From Bradyrhizobium elkanii USDA 76 (GTDB lineage: Bacteria; Pseudomonadota; Alphaproteobacteria; Rhizobiales; Xanthobacteraceae), in NCBI RefSeq assembly GCF_023278185.1, contig NZ_CP066356.1:5944001-6008000 (forward strand): DNA of 64,000 bases. Direction: 5' to 3'. The translations under genes and the position numbers were made by a program. The notes under the pieces were generated by a model. That model was given only the letters and a program-made list of their open reading frames with translations, ran no database searches and had not been told where the DNA came from. This document shows positions 1 to 9,341 of the stretch, in pieces (position 1 is the stretch's first letter; each line of letters begins with the position of its first letter).

Positions 1-1425
1 GGGAGAAATGGTCGTCTCCAGCGACAGCGCGCCGTCGAAGGCAAAGGAGCGCGGCGCCTCGGCCGCCGCCTGGATGTCCATCTGCATGTCGAAGATGTTC
101 GACAGCAGATTGGCATGGCCCGCGGCCTGGTAATGCCCGCCCATCACGCCGAACGACATCACGGTCTTGCCGTCCTTGCGCAGCAGGCCCGGGATGATCG
201 TATGCATCGGCCGCTTGCGCGGCCCGAGCGAATTGGGATGTCCGGGTTTGGCGCGAAAGCTCCAGCCGCGGTTGTGCAGCAGGATGCCCGACTTCGGCGC
301 ATAGATGCCGCTGCCGAACGGATAGAACAGCGAGTTGATCAGCGACACGGCGTTGAGGTCGCGGTCGACCACCGTGACATAGACGGTGTCGCGATGCTCG
401 ATATCGTCCCAGGTCACGGGCGTGGACGCGCGGCCCATGTCGATCTTGCTGCGGATCCTCCCGATATAGTCTTCGGCAAGGAAAGCGGCCGGATCGATCT
501 TACTCATGGCGGGATCGCAAAAGAAGGCGTCGCGCGCGCGGTAGGCGGCCTTGGTGGCTTCGGCCAGCAAATGGATGCGATCGGCCTCTCCGAGCTTGCC
601 GACGTCGAAGCCGGCAAGCGTACGCAGGATCATCAGCGCGGCCAGGCCCTGCCCGTTCGGCGGACACTCGACCACATCGTGGTCGTGGTAGCGTGCCGAG
701 ATCGGGCGTACATAGTCGGAGGTCTGGGCGGCGAAATCGTCGGTGCTGTGGGCGCCGCCCAGGGCGCGCAAGATGGCCACCATCTCATCGGCAGTCTCGT
801 CCGCGTAGAACGCGTCGCGCCCGTGCTGCGCGATCCGGCGAAGGGTGCGGCCGAGCGCGGGCTGCGTGCGGATGTCGCCGACCTCAGGCGCCTTGCCACC
901 GGGCAGAAACTGCGCCGCCGCATTGCCGTCGATCTCGATCCGGGCCCGGAAGCGGCGCCAATCCTCCGCGACGCGCGGCGTCACGCAAAAGCCCCGCTCG
1001 GCGGCCGAGATCGCCGGCCGGAAGATCTCCTCCAGTGACCTGCTGCCATGATCGGCGACCAGCCGGCACCACGCATCGATTGCGCCGGGCACGGTCACGG
1101 CCTCGGGCGCGGTCGGCGGAATGTCGCGCGCGCCACTTGCGGCAAATTTCCCGGCATCGGTCGCGGCCGGCGTGCGGCCCGAACCGTTCAGCGCGATCGG
1201 CTCGCCGGCGTCAGGCGAATACAACGCGAAGCAGTCTCCGCCGATCCCGGTCATCTGCGGCTCGACCACGCCCTGCACCGCGACCGCCGCCACCGCGGCA
1301 TCGACGGCATTGCCGCCGGCCTTCAGCATCTCGACCGCGGCCAGCGTCGCCTGCGGGTGCGAGGTCGCGGCCATGCCGCGCTCCGCAACCGCCACCGAAC
1401 GGCCGATGGCCATGAAATCGCGCAT
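1..1425 (-). CDS. Gamma-glutamyltransferase family protein, C-terminus cut by window edge
   Basis: The frame is open from an ATG at 1425 to base 1 (475 codons) and runs out of the window, so the C-terminus is missing. The translation begins [20 protein letters not shown] and carries the GGT large-subunit pattern ([19 protein letters not shown]). Near residue 360 there is [17 protein letters not shown]. Here the Thr aligns with the autocatalytic nucleophile that becomes the N-terminus of the small subunit (TTHxSVVD in Escherichia coli). The family cleaves or transfers gamma-glutamyl amide bonds, for example in glutathione. The first residues lack an obvious signal peptide, as in cytoplasmic or YwrD-like members. 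The substrate is unknown. The amide theme of the neighbouring clusters fits, but no operon link is visible. Confidence 0.85.
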   Translation of the reverse strand, partial: MRDFMAIGRSVAVAERGMAATSHPQATLAAVEMLKAGGNAVDAAVAAVAVQGVVEPQMTGIGGDCFALYSPDAGEPIALNGSGRTPAATDAGKFAASGARDIPPTAPEAVTVPGAIDAWCRLVADHGSRSLEEIFRPAISAAERGFCVTPRVAEDWRRFRARIEIDGNAAAQFLPGGKAPEVGDIRTQPALGRTLRRIAQHGRDAFYADETADEMVAILRALGGAHSTDDFAAQTSDYVRPISARYHDHDVVECPPNGQGLAALMILRTLAGFDVGKLGEADRIHLLAEATKAAYRARDAFFCDPAMSKIDPAAFLAEDYIGRIRSKIDMGRASTPVTWDDIEHRDTVYVTVVDRDLNAVSLINSLFYPFGSGIYAPKSGILLHNRGWSFRAKPGHPNSLGPRKRPMHTIIPGLLRKDGKTVMSFGVMGGHYQAAGHANLLSNIFDMQMDIQAAAEAPRSFAFDGALSLETTISP

Positions 1426-1745
1426 GTCGAATCCTCTGATGTTGCGAGCGGCAGCCGCTCGCCAACATTGTCGAATACGACACCGGTCCTTGCGGGACTC
1501 TCGGTCAGCGGCCAGGCAGGCAGCAATCCACCTAACGGTGGATCGGTGAATACGGACGAGGGTTGTCCCCGCCAGACGCTTCTTGGACGCGGCGAGTTGA
1601 TCCGGCGTCAAACCTGCGCGTGATAAATTCTTTCGGTCTATCTTGCGTGCTCGCGGCAATTCTGTGGTGGGTAACTGGTTGCCAAGCCCGGAGCGCGATG
1701 GCACGTTGCCATGATCAATTTAGCTCATGTCGATTGCCAATGCCG

Positions 1746-2480
1746 ATGTCATCTCTCAAAGAGCTTCGTGGCGCCAGACGAAGTCGGTTCGGTTGCGAGG
1801 CTGGTTGGTTACGCATTGCCTCGTCTCTGGTTTCACTGTCATGCTGCGCCGTCGTTCACAACGTGCGTGCAGCGTCACCTAATGAGGCGTCGAGTCGACA
1901 GGTGACGGCATCCGAACCGTCGGCTCAATCCGATGCCAACGGGAGCATATTGCCAGATGAGGATTACGTGATCGGAGGGATGGATCGAGCCTTCAGGCTA
2001 AAGCTGTTCTATTTGCTCCATGCAGGGGAACAGGCCGGACTGGCACCCGGGATCACAAGCGGATTCCGCGATGACTACCGCCAATCGATTGCAAACGGGC
2101 TGAAGGCCGCAAATGACAAATCTTATCACGGGGGCAGCTCGCGTGGAGGCTATGGTCACGGACTCGCCGCAGACGTCGTCAGCATGAATGGCGGCAGCAA
2201 GGAGGAGCGTGCAATCGAGACCAAGAGATTGTGGAAATGGATCGACGAGCACGAAAAGCAGTTCGGAGTTGGACGTCCATATTTGAATGGAGACCCTGCG
2301 CATCTCGCACCGGTCGATGGTCGGGAGTATGCTGCTCATCGTACGGTATCAAGGCACACAAGGCTGGCCGGCAAGCGACATACCCGAATTGCAGCATCTT
2401 CCAGACATGGCGTGACGACGCGCGCAAAGTCAAAGGCAGCGTCGAGAGCCGCGACGACGAGACTCAGCTCGCGCCTCTGA
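1746..2480 (+). CDS. Exported M15-like (D-Ala-D-Ala carboxypeptidase/VanY-type) peptidase
   Basis: From the ATG at 1746 the protein is 244 aa. It has an N-terminal hydrophobic stretch (LRIASSLVSLSCCAVV) followed by AxA-like residues, which suggests export. The core has GITSGFRDDYRQ, then GYGHGLAADVVSM and later NGDPAHLAPVDG. The H-x4-D pair and the later His match the zinc-binding layout of the M15B/VanY fold, which trims peptidoglycan peptides. The C-terminal tail is basic and low in complexity. An upstream in-frame start at 1563 would add 61 residues without an export signal, so the internal ATG is preferred, although no strong Shine-Dalgarno is seen at either. It stands alone, with a terminator-like hairpin 38 bp after the stop. 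Confidence 0.65.
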   Translation: MSSLKELRGARRSRFGCEAGWLRIASSLVSLSCCAVVHNVRAASPNEASSRQVTASEPSAQSDANGSILPDEDYVIGGMDRAFRLKLFYLLHAGEQAGLAPGITSGFRDDYRQSIANGLKAANDKSYHGGSSRGGYGHGLAADVVSMNGGSKEERAIETKRLWKWIDEHEKQFGVGRPYLNGDPAHLAPVDGREYAAHRTVSRHTRLAGKRHTRIAASSRHGVTTRAKSKAASRAATTRLSSRL

Positions 2481-2517
2481 TTGGCCTCTCCCTCCTGCGC
2501 TTCGTGCACTCCGGCGC

Positions 2518-2544
2518 GCCCCAGCTCAGGGGGTGAACTGGGGC
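2518..2544 (+). terminator. Stem-loop downstream of the M15-like gene
   Basis: The arms GCCCCAG (2518-2524) and CTGGGGC (2538-2544) form a 7-bp GC-rich hairpin. No T-run follows, so this is a possible terminator or a 3' stabilising hairpin rather than a textbook intrinsic terminator. A second inverted repeat, GGAGGC/GCCTCC, lies at 2558-2580. Confidence 0.35.
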
Positions 2545-3295
2545 TAACGGCGGCTTCGGAGGCCGTAGCGGCCAGCCTCCACCCATGACATTAGGCCTCT
2601 CTCCCGACTCTCATCTACCAGGAACCGCGATTGCTGCGCCGCGCTACTACTTCTGCGCTGTGGAGCCTGCTTGCCGCTGAATCCGTTACTCAGGGCTAGT
2701 CCAGAATGGCAATTGCCGCGTGCGCTTGTCGATTTATGATGTCCCTAGTCGTGCGGATTGGCCGACCTTTACCCACACCCGACCATGCACCTCGCGCGAT
2801 CAGGGATCGCCGCTTCGGGCCCACGAAGCGACGGTCCCGCCCAATTCCGGATGCGACAGATCAGCCCGACGGGCAACTCAGCAAAACCTGTCAATCCTCG
2901 CGCGCGAAAATATTTCGCTTTATCCGAAGCACAACTCGGTATATGGTTTCCCGGTCTCACCCGATCGAGGGGCGCTTCGCGGTCGTCACGAACGTGGGTC
3001 GAGATGCGGTGGACGCTGCGCGTGGTACTGACGAGAGCACGCAAGGCGGACGGCGAAATCGTGCAGGCCTGACGCCCTAGCGGCAGGTGTCCTCTCGCAA
3101 AGCGCGCCAGCACAGTCCGCGCCACACACTCCATGTCGTCCTGGCGAAAGCCAGGACCCATTACCCCAAATGAGAGTTGTTGCGCGACGCTGGGGCCACG
3201 ATCCCGTTCGTGATCAAATGCGGTGGTTATGGGGTCCTGGCTTTCGCCAGGACGAGTGCTGAAAGAACCGCGAACCCTAATCGACAGCCCGCGCG
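2545..3295. other. Gene-free stretch resembling Bradyrhizobium intergenic repeat sequence
   Basis: No frame here has convincing coding character. Plus-strand text around 2900-3060 translates to EGRFAVVTNVGRDAVDAA in one frame. I recall that string from many spurious annotations in Bradyrhizobium genomes, so I read it as a dispersed non-coding repeat rather than a gene. The right part (3136-3255) is a large inverted repeat listed separately. Confidence 0.45.
3136..3255. repeat. Paired palindromic repeat (two CCTGGCGAAAGCCAGG units in inverted order)
   Basis: The left arm (3136-3159) and right arm (3232-3255) are reverse complements. Each arm is itself a hairpin, CCTGGC-GAAA-GCCAGG. The whole can fold into one long stem around a 72-bp interior. 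Its position between genes and its form fit the small dispersed palindromes of Bradyrhizobiaceae. It lies downstream of the LuxR gene (minus strand) and could also end that transcript. Confidence 0.7.
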
Positions 3296-3970
3296 TCAAT
3301 GCGGCCGCGACATCATCGCCACCACGGCGGAGCGGGTCTCGACGCCGAGCTTCTCGAAGATATGGATCAGATGCGTCTTCACCGTCGCGAGACCGATGTT
3401 CAGGCACTCGCCGATCTCGCGGTTGGTTCGGCCGCAGCACAACAGCTCGACGACTTCCATCTCGCGCGAGGTCAGGCCAAAGCGCGCCGGCTCGTCGGCG
3501 TTCGACGACAGGCGGCTGGTCAGGTTGAACTCGAGATAGTCGTGGATCTTCTCCGCAATGTGCATGCTGCCGTCGGGAATCGCGCAGCCCGGCGCCCACA
3601 GCACGCTCATTCCGGCGACGATGCGGTCGTTGCGACGGAAGAAGAACTCGATCATGTCGGCGACGCCGCATTGGCCGGCGAAGGCGCGGTAGGTTGCGGC
3701 CTCATGGGTCGCGCATTGGTCGAGAGCTGTGCTCAGCCGCGCAATCGGCCGGTTGCTCGCCGAGCGCGGATGCAGCGGATCGAGCCGGTTCATGCCGGCA
3801 AGATACTGGTCGTGGAAACTCGGCGGCACGTTGCTGCTGAGCACGAAGCGGTTGAGGGTCAAATTGCCGTCGACCTCGTAGAACGCGGTCGCCGACCCCT
3901 CGAGAATGCCGCGCGCGAACTGAATGGCCTGCGTGGTTGCCGGATCCGGTCGGCCCAGAAGCGCGATCAT
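3296..3970 (-). CDS. LuxR-family transcriptional regulator
   Basis: The protein is 224 aa. The C-terminal ~60 residues form a GerE/LuxR helix-turn-helix (FGLTSREMEVVELLCCG, TNREIGECLNI, TVKTHLIHIFEKLGVETR). The N-terminal 150 residues do not show a receiver aspartate and are probably a ligand-binding domain of unknown specificity. The gene is divergent from the serine hydrolase/binding-protein pair that starts about 4205. Two perfect short dyads lie in the shared upstream region, so it may control that pair or itself. The target and signal cannot be deduced from sequence. Confidence 0.85.
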   Translation of the reverse strand: MIALLGRPDPATTQAIQFARGILEGSATAFYEVDGNLTLNRFVLSSNVPPSFHDQYLAGMNRLDPLHPRSASNRPIARLSTALDQCATHEAATYRAFAGQCGVADMIEFFFRRNDRIVAGMSVLWAPGCAIPDGSMHIAEKIHDYLEFNLTSRLSSNADEPARFGLTSREMEVVELLCCGRTNREIGECLNIGLATVKTHLIHIFEKLGVETRSAVVAMMSRPH

Positions 3971-4069
3971 GACCTACCTCCCGATGTTTCCCGATGGCGA
4001 ACGTCTGCGCGTCGCATGCCCGTCACGCTGGGGCAGCCGCGGGCCATAGTCAAGCAAATTGCGGGCCAA

Positions 4070-4114
4070 GCGCACGAAGTGCGCATCCGGGGAAACGGTT
4101 ACGCCGAAGTAACC
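4070..4114. promoter_or_regulatory. Two dyads between the LuxR gene and the serine hydrolase gene
   Basis: GCGCAC-GAA-GTGCGC (4070-4084) and GGTTAC-N6-GTAACC (4097-4114, spacer GCCGAA) are perfect inverted repeats. They lie in the 234-bp divergent region, 100-125 bp upstream of the LuxR start. The second is 18 bp long, the usual size of a dimeric LuxR operator. Binding is inferred only. Confidence 0.4.
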
Positions 4115-4204
4115 CAGCGGCCTCCTCCACCATCCGGTTGATTGCGAGCGACGCGAGCCATGCGGAACTTTCGCACATCATCCGATGTCATTGCTGGATC
4201 AAGA

Positions 4205-5407
4205 ATGAATTCGCGTCGCATCATGGCCGCCTTCCCGTCGGCGGCCGACGAACAGGTCACGCTCGCCAACTGGTGTCAGCATCCTTTCAGCGAGTGGGCA
4301 TTCCGCAATGTCCGCGAATTGCTGCCCACCGCGAATATCGCGCGCGCCGCGGCGCCGGCGCCGCTGTCCTTTGCGCCGCGCTATCTCGACGACGTCAGCT
4401 TCGCCAACCCGCGCGGCGAGACGGTCGGCGTCGGCGAAGCCCTGCGCGCCAGCTACACCGACGGCATCGTGGTGTCGCATCGCGGACAGGTCGCGTTCGA
4501 ATGGTATGCCCATGGCCTCACGCCCGATACCCCGCACCTGATCTTCTCCGTCAGCAAGTCGGTCGCCGGAACGCTCGGCGGCATCCTTGCCGATCACGGC
4601 AAGCTCGATCCGGATGCTCCGGTGACGCGCTACATCCCGGAGATGGAAGGCTCGGTCTATGGCGGCAGCTGCACGGTGCGGCATCTGCTCGACATGAGCG
4701 TCGGCATCCGCTTCGACGAGGATTACATGGCGCGCGACGGCGACGTCATGAACTACCGGCGCTCGACCGGCTGGGAGCTGCCCGATCCGGCGATTCCGCC
4801 GAGCAATCTGCGCGACTATCTGCGCACGCTGCGGCCGAACGGCGCACCGCATGGAGAGACCTTCCACTACGTCTCGACCAACACCGATGTGCTCGGCTGG
4901 GTCTATGAGCGCGCCTGCGGCCTGTCCTACGCAAAAATCCTCTCGCACTATCTGTGGCAGCCGATGGGCGCCGAGCACGACGCCTACATCACGGTCGATT
5001 CACGCGGCGCAGGCCGCGTCGCCGGCGGCATCTGCGCGACGTTGCGCGATCTCGCCCGCTTCGGCGAGATGATGCGCAATCACGGCATCAGCAACGGACG
5101 ACAGGTCGTCCCCGGCTGGTGGATCGACGACATCAGGCAGAACGGCAATGCCGAGGCCTGGTCGCGCGGCGACCTGACGAAGGTGTTTCCAAACGGCAAT
5201 TACCGCAACAAATGGTACACGCTCGATCGACGCGAAACGCCGTTTGCCGCGGTCGGCATCCATGGCCAGTGGATCTATATCGATCCGGCCAACGAGACCG
5301 TGATCGCACGCGTCTCCTCGCAGCCGCTGCCGATGGATCTCGATCTCGATCACATGTGGATGCGCGGCTATCGCGCGATCGCGGCCAGGCTTGCCGGCAA
5401 GAGCTGA
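4205..5407 (+). CDS. Serine hydrolase, class C beta-lactamase/esterase fold
   Basis: About 400 aa if read from the ATG at 4205; 4142, 4160 and 4223 are other in-frame starts, and no Shine-Dalgarno decides between them. The S-x-x-K motif (FSVSK, Ser about residue 115) and a later Tyr motif (FHYVSTNTD) match the beta-lactamase-like serine hydrolase fold, which includes esterases, D-aminopeptidases and 6-aminohexanoate-dimer (amide) hydrolases. HGQWIYIDP near the C-terminus fits the third active-site box in place of KTG. No signal peptide is evident. It precedes a peptide-type binding protein gene by 22 bp, so the pair is likely co-transcribed. An amide or ester substrate is plausible but unproven. 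Confidence 0.8.
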   Translation: MNSRRIMAAFPSAADEQVTLANWCQHPFSEWAFRNVRELLPTANIARAAAPAPLSFAPRYLDDVSFANPRGETVGVGEALRASYTDGIVVSHRGQVAFEWYAHGLTPDTPHLIFSVSKSVAGTLGGILADHGKLDPDAPVTRYIPEMEGSVYGGSCTVRHLLDMSVGIRFDEDYMARDGDVMNYRRSTGWELPDPAIPPSNLRDYLRTLRPNGAPHGETFHYVSTNTDVLGWVYERACGLSYAKILSHYLWQPMGAEHDAYITVDSRGAGRVAGGICATLRDLARFGEMMRNHGISNGRQVVPGWWIDDIRQNGNAEAWSRGDLTKVFPNGNYRNKWYTLDRRETPFAAVGIHGQWIYIDPANETVIARVSSQPLPMDLDLDHMWMRGYRAIAARLAGKS

Positions 5408-5429
5408 CCGATTGCGACAGGGGGACACC

Positions 5430-7019
5430 ATGGGACCATCGATCGACCGGCGCCGTCTGTTGCAGATCGGTGCGGGAGCAAGCCTTGGCATTGCGATGCC
5501 ACGCATCGCGCGGGCCAGTTCGAAGACGATCACGGCCGTCATGCACGCTCCGCTGCGCGCCACCGATCCGATCATGACGACGGCGTGGACCGCGCGCAAC
5601 CACGGCTACATGATCTACGACACGCTGTTCTCGACAAATTCGAAATTCGAGATCAAGCCGCAGATGGTCGAGGCCTGGGAGGTCTCCGCCGACGGCCTGA
5701 CCTACACGTTCCGCCTGCGGCCCGGCCTCAAATTCCATGACGGCAGCGCGGTGACGTCGGCCGACGTGATACCCTCGCTGCAGCGCTGGGCCCGGCGCGA
5801 CACGATGGGCCAGAAACTGTTCGAATTCGTCGCCGAGCTGAAGGCGGTCGACGAGCGCACCTTCCGCATGGTGCTGAAGGAGCCGTGCGGCTTCGTATTG
5901 GCGGCGCTCGGCAAGCCGACCGCCAATGTGCCCTTCATCGTGCCGGCGCGGATCGCCGCGACGCCCGCCGACCAGGCCATCACCGATCACCTCGGCTCCG
6001 GACCGTTCCGCTTCGTGACGGCGGAATTCCAGCCCGGCGTCAAGGCTGCCTACGAGAGGAACCCGGATTACGTCTCGCGCGACGAACCGTCCGACGGCAC
6101 CGGCGGCGGCAAGGTCGTCAAGATCGGCCGCTACGAATGGATCAGTGTGCCGGATTTCCAGATCGCGACCAACGCGCTCGTCAACGACGAGATCGACTAT
6201 TTCGAGGTGCCGCCGCACGACCATCATCCGATACTCGCGCGCGCTGCGAATGTCGAGCTGACCGATTACAACATGCTGGGCTTCTCCGGCATGTGCCGGA
6301 TGAACTGGCTGGTGCCGCCGTTCGACCGGCCGGAGATCCGCCAGGCCGTGCTGCACGCGGTGAACCAGAAGGACTGGCTCGATACCCAGATCGGCAATCC
6401 CGATTACTACAAGATCACGCCGGCGATCTTCGTCGCCGGCACGCCGTTCGAAAGCGCGGTCGGATGGTCGACCAAGGCGGACACCGCGAAAGCCAGGGAG
6501 CTGCTCAAGCAGGGCGGCTACAAGGGCGAACCGATCACGATCCTGCACGCGACCGACGCCCCGATCATCACCGCGCTCGGCACGGTCACCGCCGAGGCGC
6601 TGCGGTCGATCGGCATGAACGTCAACCTGCTGGCGATGGATTGGGGTTCGGTGGTGGCGCGGCGCGCCAAACAATCGATGCCGGCCGAGGGCGGCTGGTC
6701 GCTCTACCATTCGACCTGGGCCAGCGCCGACCTCGTCAATCCGATCGGCAACGCCTGCGTCAACGGCGAGGGCAAGAACGGCGGCTTCTTCGGCTGGGTC
6801 GAGGACGCCGAGCTCGAGCGGCTGCGCGACAGCTTTGCCCGCGCCGTGGCGCCGCCGGACCAGAAGGCGCTGGCCGACAAGATCCAGGCACGCGCCTACG
6901 AGGTGGTCACCCACGTCCCGACCGGGCAGTACAATCAGCCGGCCGCGACGCGCAAGGCGCTGAAGGACATCGTCCGCGCGCCGGTGCCGCTGTTCTGGAA
7001 TGTCGACAAGACCGGTTGA
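5430..7019 (+). CDS. Peptide/nickel-type ABC transporter substrate-binding protein (orphan)
   Basis: The protein is 529 aa and starts at the ATG at 5430, preceded by an AGGGGG Shine-Dalgarno. The N-terminus MGPSIDRRRLLQIGAGAS has a twin-arginine-like RRRLL followed by a hydrophobic run and an ARA cleavage region, so export via Tat or Sec is likely. The body matches family-5 extracellular solute-binding proteins (LRPGLKFHDGSAVTSADV; LGSGPFRF), which capture oligopeptides, amides or similar solutes in the periplasm. No cognate permease or ATPase lies in the window. The gene follows the serine hydrolase and ends 7 bp from the convergent amidase. Confidence 0.9.
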   Translation: MGPSIDRRRLLQIGAGASLGIAMPRIARASSKTITAVMHAPLRATDPIMTTAWTARNHGYMIYDTLFSTNSKFEIKPQMVEAWEVSADGLTYTFRLRPGLKFHDGSAVTSADVIPSLQRWARRDTMGQKLFEFVAELKAVDERTFRMVLKEPCGFVLAALGKPTANVPFIVPARIAATPADQAITDHLGSGPFRFVTAEFQPGVKAAYERNPDYVSRDEPSDGTGGGKVVKIGRYEWISVPDFQIATNALVNDEIDYFEVPPHDHHPILARAANVELTDYNMLGFSGMCRMNWLVPPFDRPEIRQAVLHAVNQKDWLDTQIGNPDYYKITPAIFVAGTPFESAVGWSTKADTAKARELLKQGGYKGEPITILHATDAPIITALGTVTAEALRSIGMNVNLLAMDWGSVVARRAKQSMPAEGGWSLYHSTWASADLVNPIGNACVNGEGKNGGFFGWVEDAELERLRDSFARAVAPPDQKALADKIQARAYEVVTHVPTGQYNQPAATRKALKDIVRAPVPLFWNVDKTG

Positions 7020-7026
7020 GGATCCC

Positions 7027-8430
7027 CTATTCGATCGGCGGCCGCCGCGTATGCCAATCCGTCACCGACTGGAACGCGGCGCCGGCGCGGACCAGGACGT
7101 CCTCGGAGAGATGCGGGCCGACCAATTGCATGCTGAGCGGCATCTGGTCCGAGGCCATGCCCATCGGCAGCGTGATGGTCGGGCTGCCGGAGAAGTCGAA
7201 CACCGCCGTGAAGCGCAGAATGCTCAGGAGCACGCTGGGGTCGGCGCCGTATTCGCTCATCTTGGTCAGCGTCGGAATCGGCACCGGCATCGTCGGGATC
7301 AGCAGCAGATCGATATCTTCGAACATGGCGGCGAGGCTGCCGCTGAACTTCAGCCGCTCGTGATGGATCGCGGCAATATCGACGCCGCTCGTCGCCCGGC
7401 CCTGCTCGATCAGCTGCGCGAGGTCGGGTCCGTATTCCGACTTGCGCGACGGGTAGGTGTCCAGATGCGCCTCGGCCGTCTCCACCGAGCACATCGCAAT
7501 CCACTGACTGACGAGCTTCTGATAGGGCGGGAAATGCACCTCGCGGATGTCGGCGCCGAGATCGGCGAGGGTGCGCTCGGCTTGCACCAGCGCGGCGACG
7601 ACGTGCCGATCGATGCCCTCCTGGGTGTACCTGCGGTCAACGCCGATCCTGAGGCCCCTGATGCCGTCGTCGATGCCGGCCAGATAGTTCGGCACCGGAG
7701 CCCGCAAGGCGGTCGGATCGTTGATATCAGCACCCGCGATGACGCCGAGCATCGCCGCGGCATCCGCAGCGCTGCGGCACATCGGCCCGACGTGATCGAG
7801 CGAGTCCGCGAGCGGAAAGACGCCGTGCCGGCTGACCCGTCCCCAGGTCGGCTTGATCCCGGTCAACCCGCAGGTCGCCGACGGAAAGCGGATCGAGCCG
7901 CCGGTGTCGCTGCCGATCGCGCCGTAGCAGAGCCCCGCCGAGGTCGCGACGCCCGATCCGGTCGACGAGGAGCCAACCCAGTAGTTCACATTCCACGGGT
8001 TGAGCGGGGCCTGGATTGCAGGATGGTGGCTGGTGTAGGCCCCCTCCGTCATCTTCAGCTTGCCGAGCGTCACCGCGCCGGCGACTTCGAGCCGGTCCAC
8101 GATCGTGGCATTGAAGGACGGCACAAACTTCGCATGGATCGTGGTGCCGCCCGCAGTCGGCGCAAACGAGGTGTAGCAGAGGTCCTTCAGCCCGATCGGA
8201 ACGCCATGCAGCGGGCCGCGCCAGATGCCCTTGGCGATCTCCGCATCGTACTGCTTGGCCTGGGCCATCGCCCGCTCCGCAAGGACCAGCGCATAGCCGT
8301 GAAACTGTCCGTCCAGCTTCGCAATCCGGCCCAGCATCGCCTCGGTGATCTCCGAGGGCTTCGCCTCCTTGCGGCGAATGAGCTCGGAAATCTCGGTGAT
8401 GGATTTGTAGTGCAATGAATCCGCTGACAT
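7027..8430 (-). CDS. Amidase signature family hydrolase (last gene of operon A)
   Basis: The protein is 467 aa. It has the amidase-signature catalytic triad: Lys82 (GLKDLC), a Ser in GSSSTGSG (about residues 153-160) and Ser179 (SDTGGSIRF). The family hydrolyses amide bonds to acid and ammonia in the cytoplasm. It is a clear paralogue of the amidase that opens this operon (15099-16499): the two share the LHY..EI opening, PLHGVPI, KDLC, GVAT, TGGSIRFPSA, and KPTWGRVSR. It lies 86 bp after the SDR gene on the same strand, so it is probably the ninth and last gene of the operon. The substrate is not predictable beyond amide. Confidence 0.92.
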   Translation of the reverse strand: MSADSLHYKSITEISELIRRKEAKPSEITEAMLGRIAKLDGQFHGYALVLAERAMAQAKQYDAEIAKGIWRGPLHGVPIGLKDLCYTSFAPTAGGTTIHAKFVPSFNATIVDRLEVAGAVTLGKLKMTEGAYTSHHPAIQAPLNPWNVNYWVGSSSTGSGVATSAGLCYGAIGSDTGGSIRFPSATCGLTGIKPTWGRVSRHGVFPLADSLDHVGPMCRSAADAAAMLGVIAGADINDPTALRAPVPNYLAGIDDGIRGLRIGVDRRYTQEGIDRHVVAALVQAERTLADLGADIREVHFPPYQKLVSQWIAMCSVETAEAHLDTYPSRKSEYGPDLAQLIEQGRATSGVDIAAIHHERLKFSGSLAAMFEDIDLLLIPTMPVPIPTLTKMSEYGADPSVLLSILRFTAVFDFSGSPTITLPMGMASDQMPLSMQLVGPHLSEDVLVRAGAAFQSVTDWHTRRPPIE

Positions 8431-8516
8431 CTGACGCCCTGCTGTTATCGGAATATGCCTGCTCGGACCGCCGCCGCGGGCGGCGATCTCACGGCTCTGC
8501 TGACGGCGCGCCCCGC

Positions 8517-9278
8517 CTAGAACTGGACGCCGCGCGTCAACGCGCCGTCCACCACGAGGTTGGTCCCCGTGATGAAGCTCGCCGCCTTGCTCGCCAGAAA
8601 CACGGCGGCGTTCGCCATCTCCTGCGGCGTGCCCATGCGGCCGGTCGGATTGAGCGCCAATGCGGTCTTGTACAGTTCGGGATTGCCGTCCTTGATCATG
8701 TTCCAGACGCCGCCCTCGAAATAGGTGTTGCCCGGCGACACCGAATTGGCCCGGATGCCCTTGGAGGCGAGCTGGTAGGCGAGGCCCTGCGTGTAGTGGA
8801 TGATCGCGGCCTTGAACGTTCCGTAGGGACCGCTGGCAAAATCGACCTCGCGTCCCGAGACGCTCGAGATGGTGACGATCGCGGCAGCGCCGCTCTTCTC
8901 CAGATACGGCATCGCCGCGTTGACGAGGCGCACCGTCCCCATCATGTCGGTGGAGAATTCCTTCTCCCAGCTCTCCTCGTCCTGCCCGATCGAGAGCGCG
9001 CTGACATTGGCGACCACGACATCGATGCCGCCGAGCTTGGACGCCATGTCGGCGACCCAGGCCTTCAGGGCCGGCCCGTTCGAGACATCGACGGCACTAC
9101 CGAATGCCGCAACGCCCTTGGCCTTGAGCGCTGTGACCGCAGCATCGACGTCGCCCTGGTTGCGCGCGCAGATTCCGACATTGGCGCCTTCGGCCGCGAA
9201 CGTGTCGGCGATCGCCCTGCCGATACCCTTGGTGCTGCCGGTAACGAGAACCTTTGCTCCCTTGAGTCCGAGATCCAT
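8517..9278 (-). CDS. SDR family NAD(P)-dependent oxidoreductase
   Basis: The protein is 253 aa from the ATG at 9278. That start is chosen because GGAGGG lies 7 nt upstream; an ATG two codons earlier would be too close. It is a classical short-chain dehydrogenase: cofactor motif TGSTKGIG (residues 13-20), the NAG position replaced by VANVS, a Ser in TISSVSG, and Y152-x3-K156 (GPYGTFK). It probably oxidises or reduces a keto/hydroxy product of the amide pathway. That role is inferred from position, 63 bp after the transporter ATPase gene and before the amidase. Confidence 0.9.
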   Translation of the reverse strand: MDLGLKGAKVLVTGSTKGIGRAIADTFAAEGANVGICARNQGDVDAAVTALKAKGVAAFGSAVDVSNGPALKAWVADMASKLGGIDVVVANVSALSIGQDEESWEKEFSTDMMGTVRLVNAAMPYLEKSGAAAIVTISSVSGREVDFASGPYGTFKAAIIHYTQGLAYQLASKGIRANSVSPGNTYFEGGVWNMIKDGNPELYKTALALNPTGRMGTPQEMANAAVFLASKAASFITGTNLVVDGALTRGVQF

Positions 9279-9341
9279 GTCCATTCCCTCCGTTATTATC
9301 AATTATGCAACGCACTGATCCTCACCGCATGGCGCGGTCGA

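Noticed and set aside
2706-3080. 124-codon open frame containing VVTNVGRDAVDAA
   Set aside because: The string recurs as a spurious translation of a dispersed Bradyrhizobium repeat. There is no ribosome site or domain.
3136-3255. CRISPR-like repeat pair
   Set aside because: There are only two copies, in inverted rather than direct order, and no cas genes.
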